A stretch of DNA of 5,695 nt from Verrucomicrobiales bacterium (GTDB lineage: Bacteria > Verrucomicrobiota > Verrucomicrobiia > Verrucomicrobiales > DEV007), in assembly GCA_002705125.1 (NCBI GenBank), contig PAHQ01000108.1, positions 1-5,695 of the forward strand, given 5' to 3'. Positions within the stretch are counted from its first letter, which is position 1. Every line of letters begins with the position of its first letter. Shown one piece after another: positions 5,283-5,695 of this stretch. Position numbers and translations under genes: made by a program. Under the pieces are notes generated by a model. That model was given only the letters and a program-made list of their open reading frames with translations, was not told where the DNA came from and ran no database searches.

Positions 5283-5695
5283 ATGAAATTATACCTATTC
5301 ACTATAGTCACCTGTTTATTAACTTCGGCTCTTTCTTACGCAGAAAATAGTAAATATCATCTGTTTGTACTTTCAGGCCAATCTAATATGCAGGGTATGA
5401 ACCCAAACACAGGACTTATGCCTGAAGCAAAAAATATTTTTAAAGATTCTGATGTTAAATATATAAAAATATCAAAAGGAGGACGGCCCATTAGGCTATG
5501 GGTCAATGAATGGAACTCAATTGCAGAAAGGCATGAACTCAAAGCCAAGATTGAGACCACAGAATTCTATCAGCCAATACTTACTGAATATTCAAAAATG
5601 ATTAAAGATTTTGGTAAACCAAAATCAATAACTTTCTGTTGGATGCAAGGTGAACGAGATGCAAAAGAAAACCTAAGCCTCGCTTATGAGGATGC
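5283..5695 (+). CDS. Secreted sialate O-acetylesterase-like (SGNH/SASA family) carbohydrate esterase, N-terminal part
   Basis: The reading frame opens at the ATG at 5283 and is cut by the window end after 137 complete codons; the family is usually 250 residues or more. Residues 1-20 form a signal peptide (Lys2, hydrophobic core, cleavage predicted after SYA), so the product is exported. The mature part starts with YHLFVLSGQSNMQG. Ser34 in GQSNM is the nucleophile of this SGNH-type family. KGGRPI (65-70) supplies the usual glycines, and CWMQGERDA (119-127) is the conserved 'W-QGE-D' block. The catalytic Asp/His near the C-terminus lie beyond the window. By family it would remove O-acetyl groups from sugars in glycans. 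Such genes are highly multiplied in Verrucomicrobia and Planctomycetes, often near sulfatases and glycoside hydrolases. An ATG at 5263 is out of frame and soon meets a stop. The link to the amino-acid genes on its left is probably just adjacency. Confidence 0.85.
   Translation, partial: MKLYLFTIVTCLLTSALSYAENSKYHLFVLSGQSNMQGMNPNTGLMPEAKNIFKDSDVKYIKISKGGRPIRLWVNEWNSIAERHELKAKIETTEFYQPILTEYSKMIKDFGKPKSITFCWMQGERDAKENLSLAYED

Noticed and set aside
5357..5560. Open frame on the - strand opposite the esterase gene
   Set aside because: Overlaps the GQSNM coding region antisense; the + strand frame has a signal peptide and family motifs, this one has none.

Overview
The window is a fragment of an AT-rich bacterial chromosome that fits Verrucomicrobiota or a close PVC-group relative. 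Two cut-off genes at the edges suggest this. The left one is the C-terminus of a secreted-type protein with a 'DLE-W ... G-G ... QFFRV' pattern common in large exported proteins of marine Verrucomicrobia. The right one is a signal-peptide-bearing GQSNM-type sialate O-acetylesterase-like protein, a family very abundant in Verrucomicrobia and Planctomycetes. None of the five visible start codons has a clear Shine-Dalgarno sequence. The lineage call comes from family habits alone and is moderate.

Layout: (1) 1-364 (+), 3' end of a hypothetical exported protein, followed by a hairpin plus T-run at 366-417. (2) 389-1981 (-), a single-chain, iron-sulfur L-serine dehydratase. (3) 1982-2090, a divergent promoter region. 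(4) 2091-3317 (+), a PLP enzyme of the threonine synthase family. (5) 3354-4253 (+), a DapA-superfamily Schiff-base aldolase/deaminase, probably co-transcribed with (4). (6) 4254-5201 (-), an ornithine cyclodeaminase/mu-crystallin family imine reductase whose stop codon directly abuts that of (5). (7) 5202-5282, a second divergent promoter region. (8) 5283-5695 (+), the N-terminal part of the secreted esterase, running off the window.

The four complete genes all encode small-molecule amino-acid enzymes. The DapA-like protein lacks the arginine that true dihydrodipicolinate synthases use. It resembles the pyrroline-4-hydroxy-2-carboxylate deaminases of hydroxyproline catabolism. The reductase has a 'GTGxLA' nucleotide loop followed by 'VWGR', as in the Delta1-pyrroline-2-carboxylate reductase branch of its family. 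Together with an L-serine dehydratase they suggest an amino-acid scavenging locus, possibly for hydroxyproline- and serine-containing protein such as collagen. The role of the threonine synthase-like enzyme in that scheme is open: it may simply make threonine. The pathway reading is inference. No epimerase, dehydrogenase or transporter for hydroxyproline lies in the window. I saw no RNA genes, CRISPR arrays or mobile elements.
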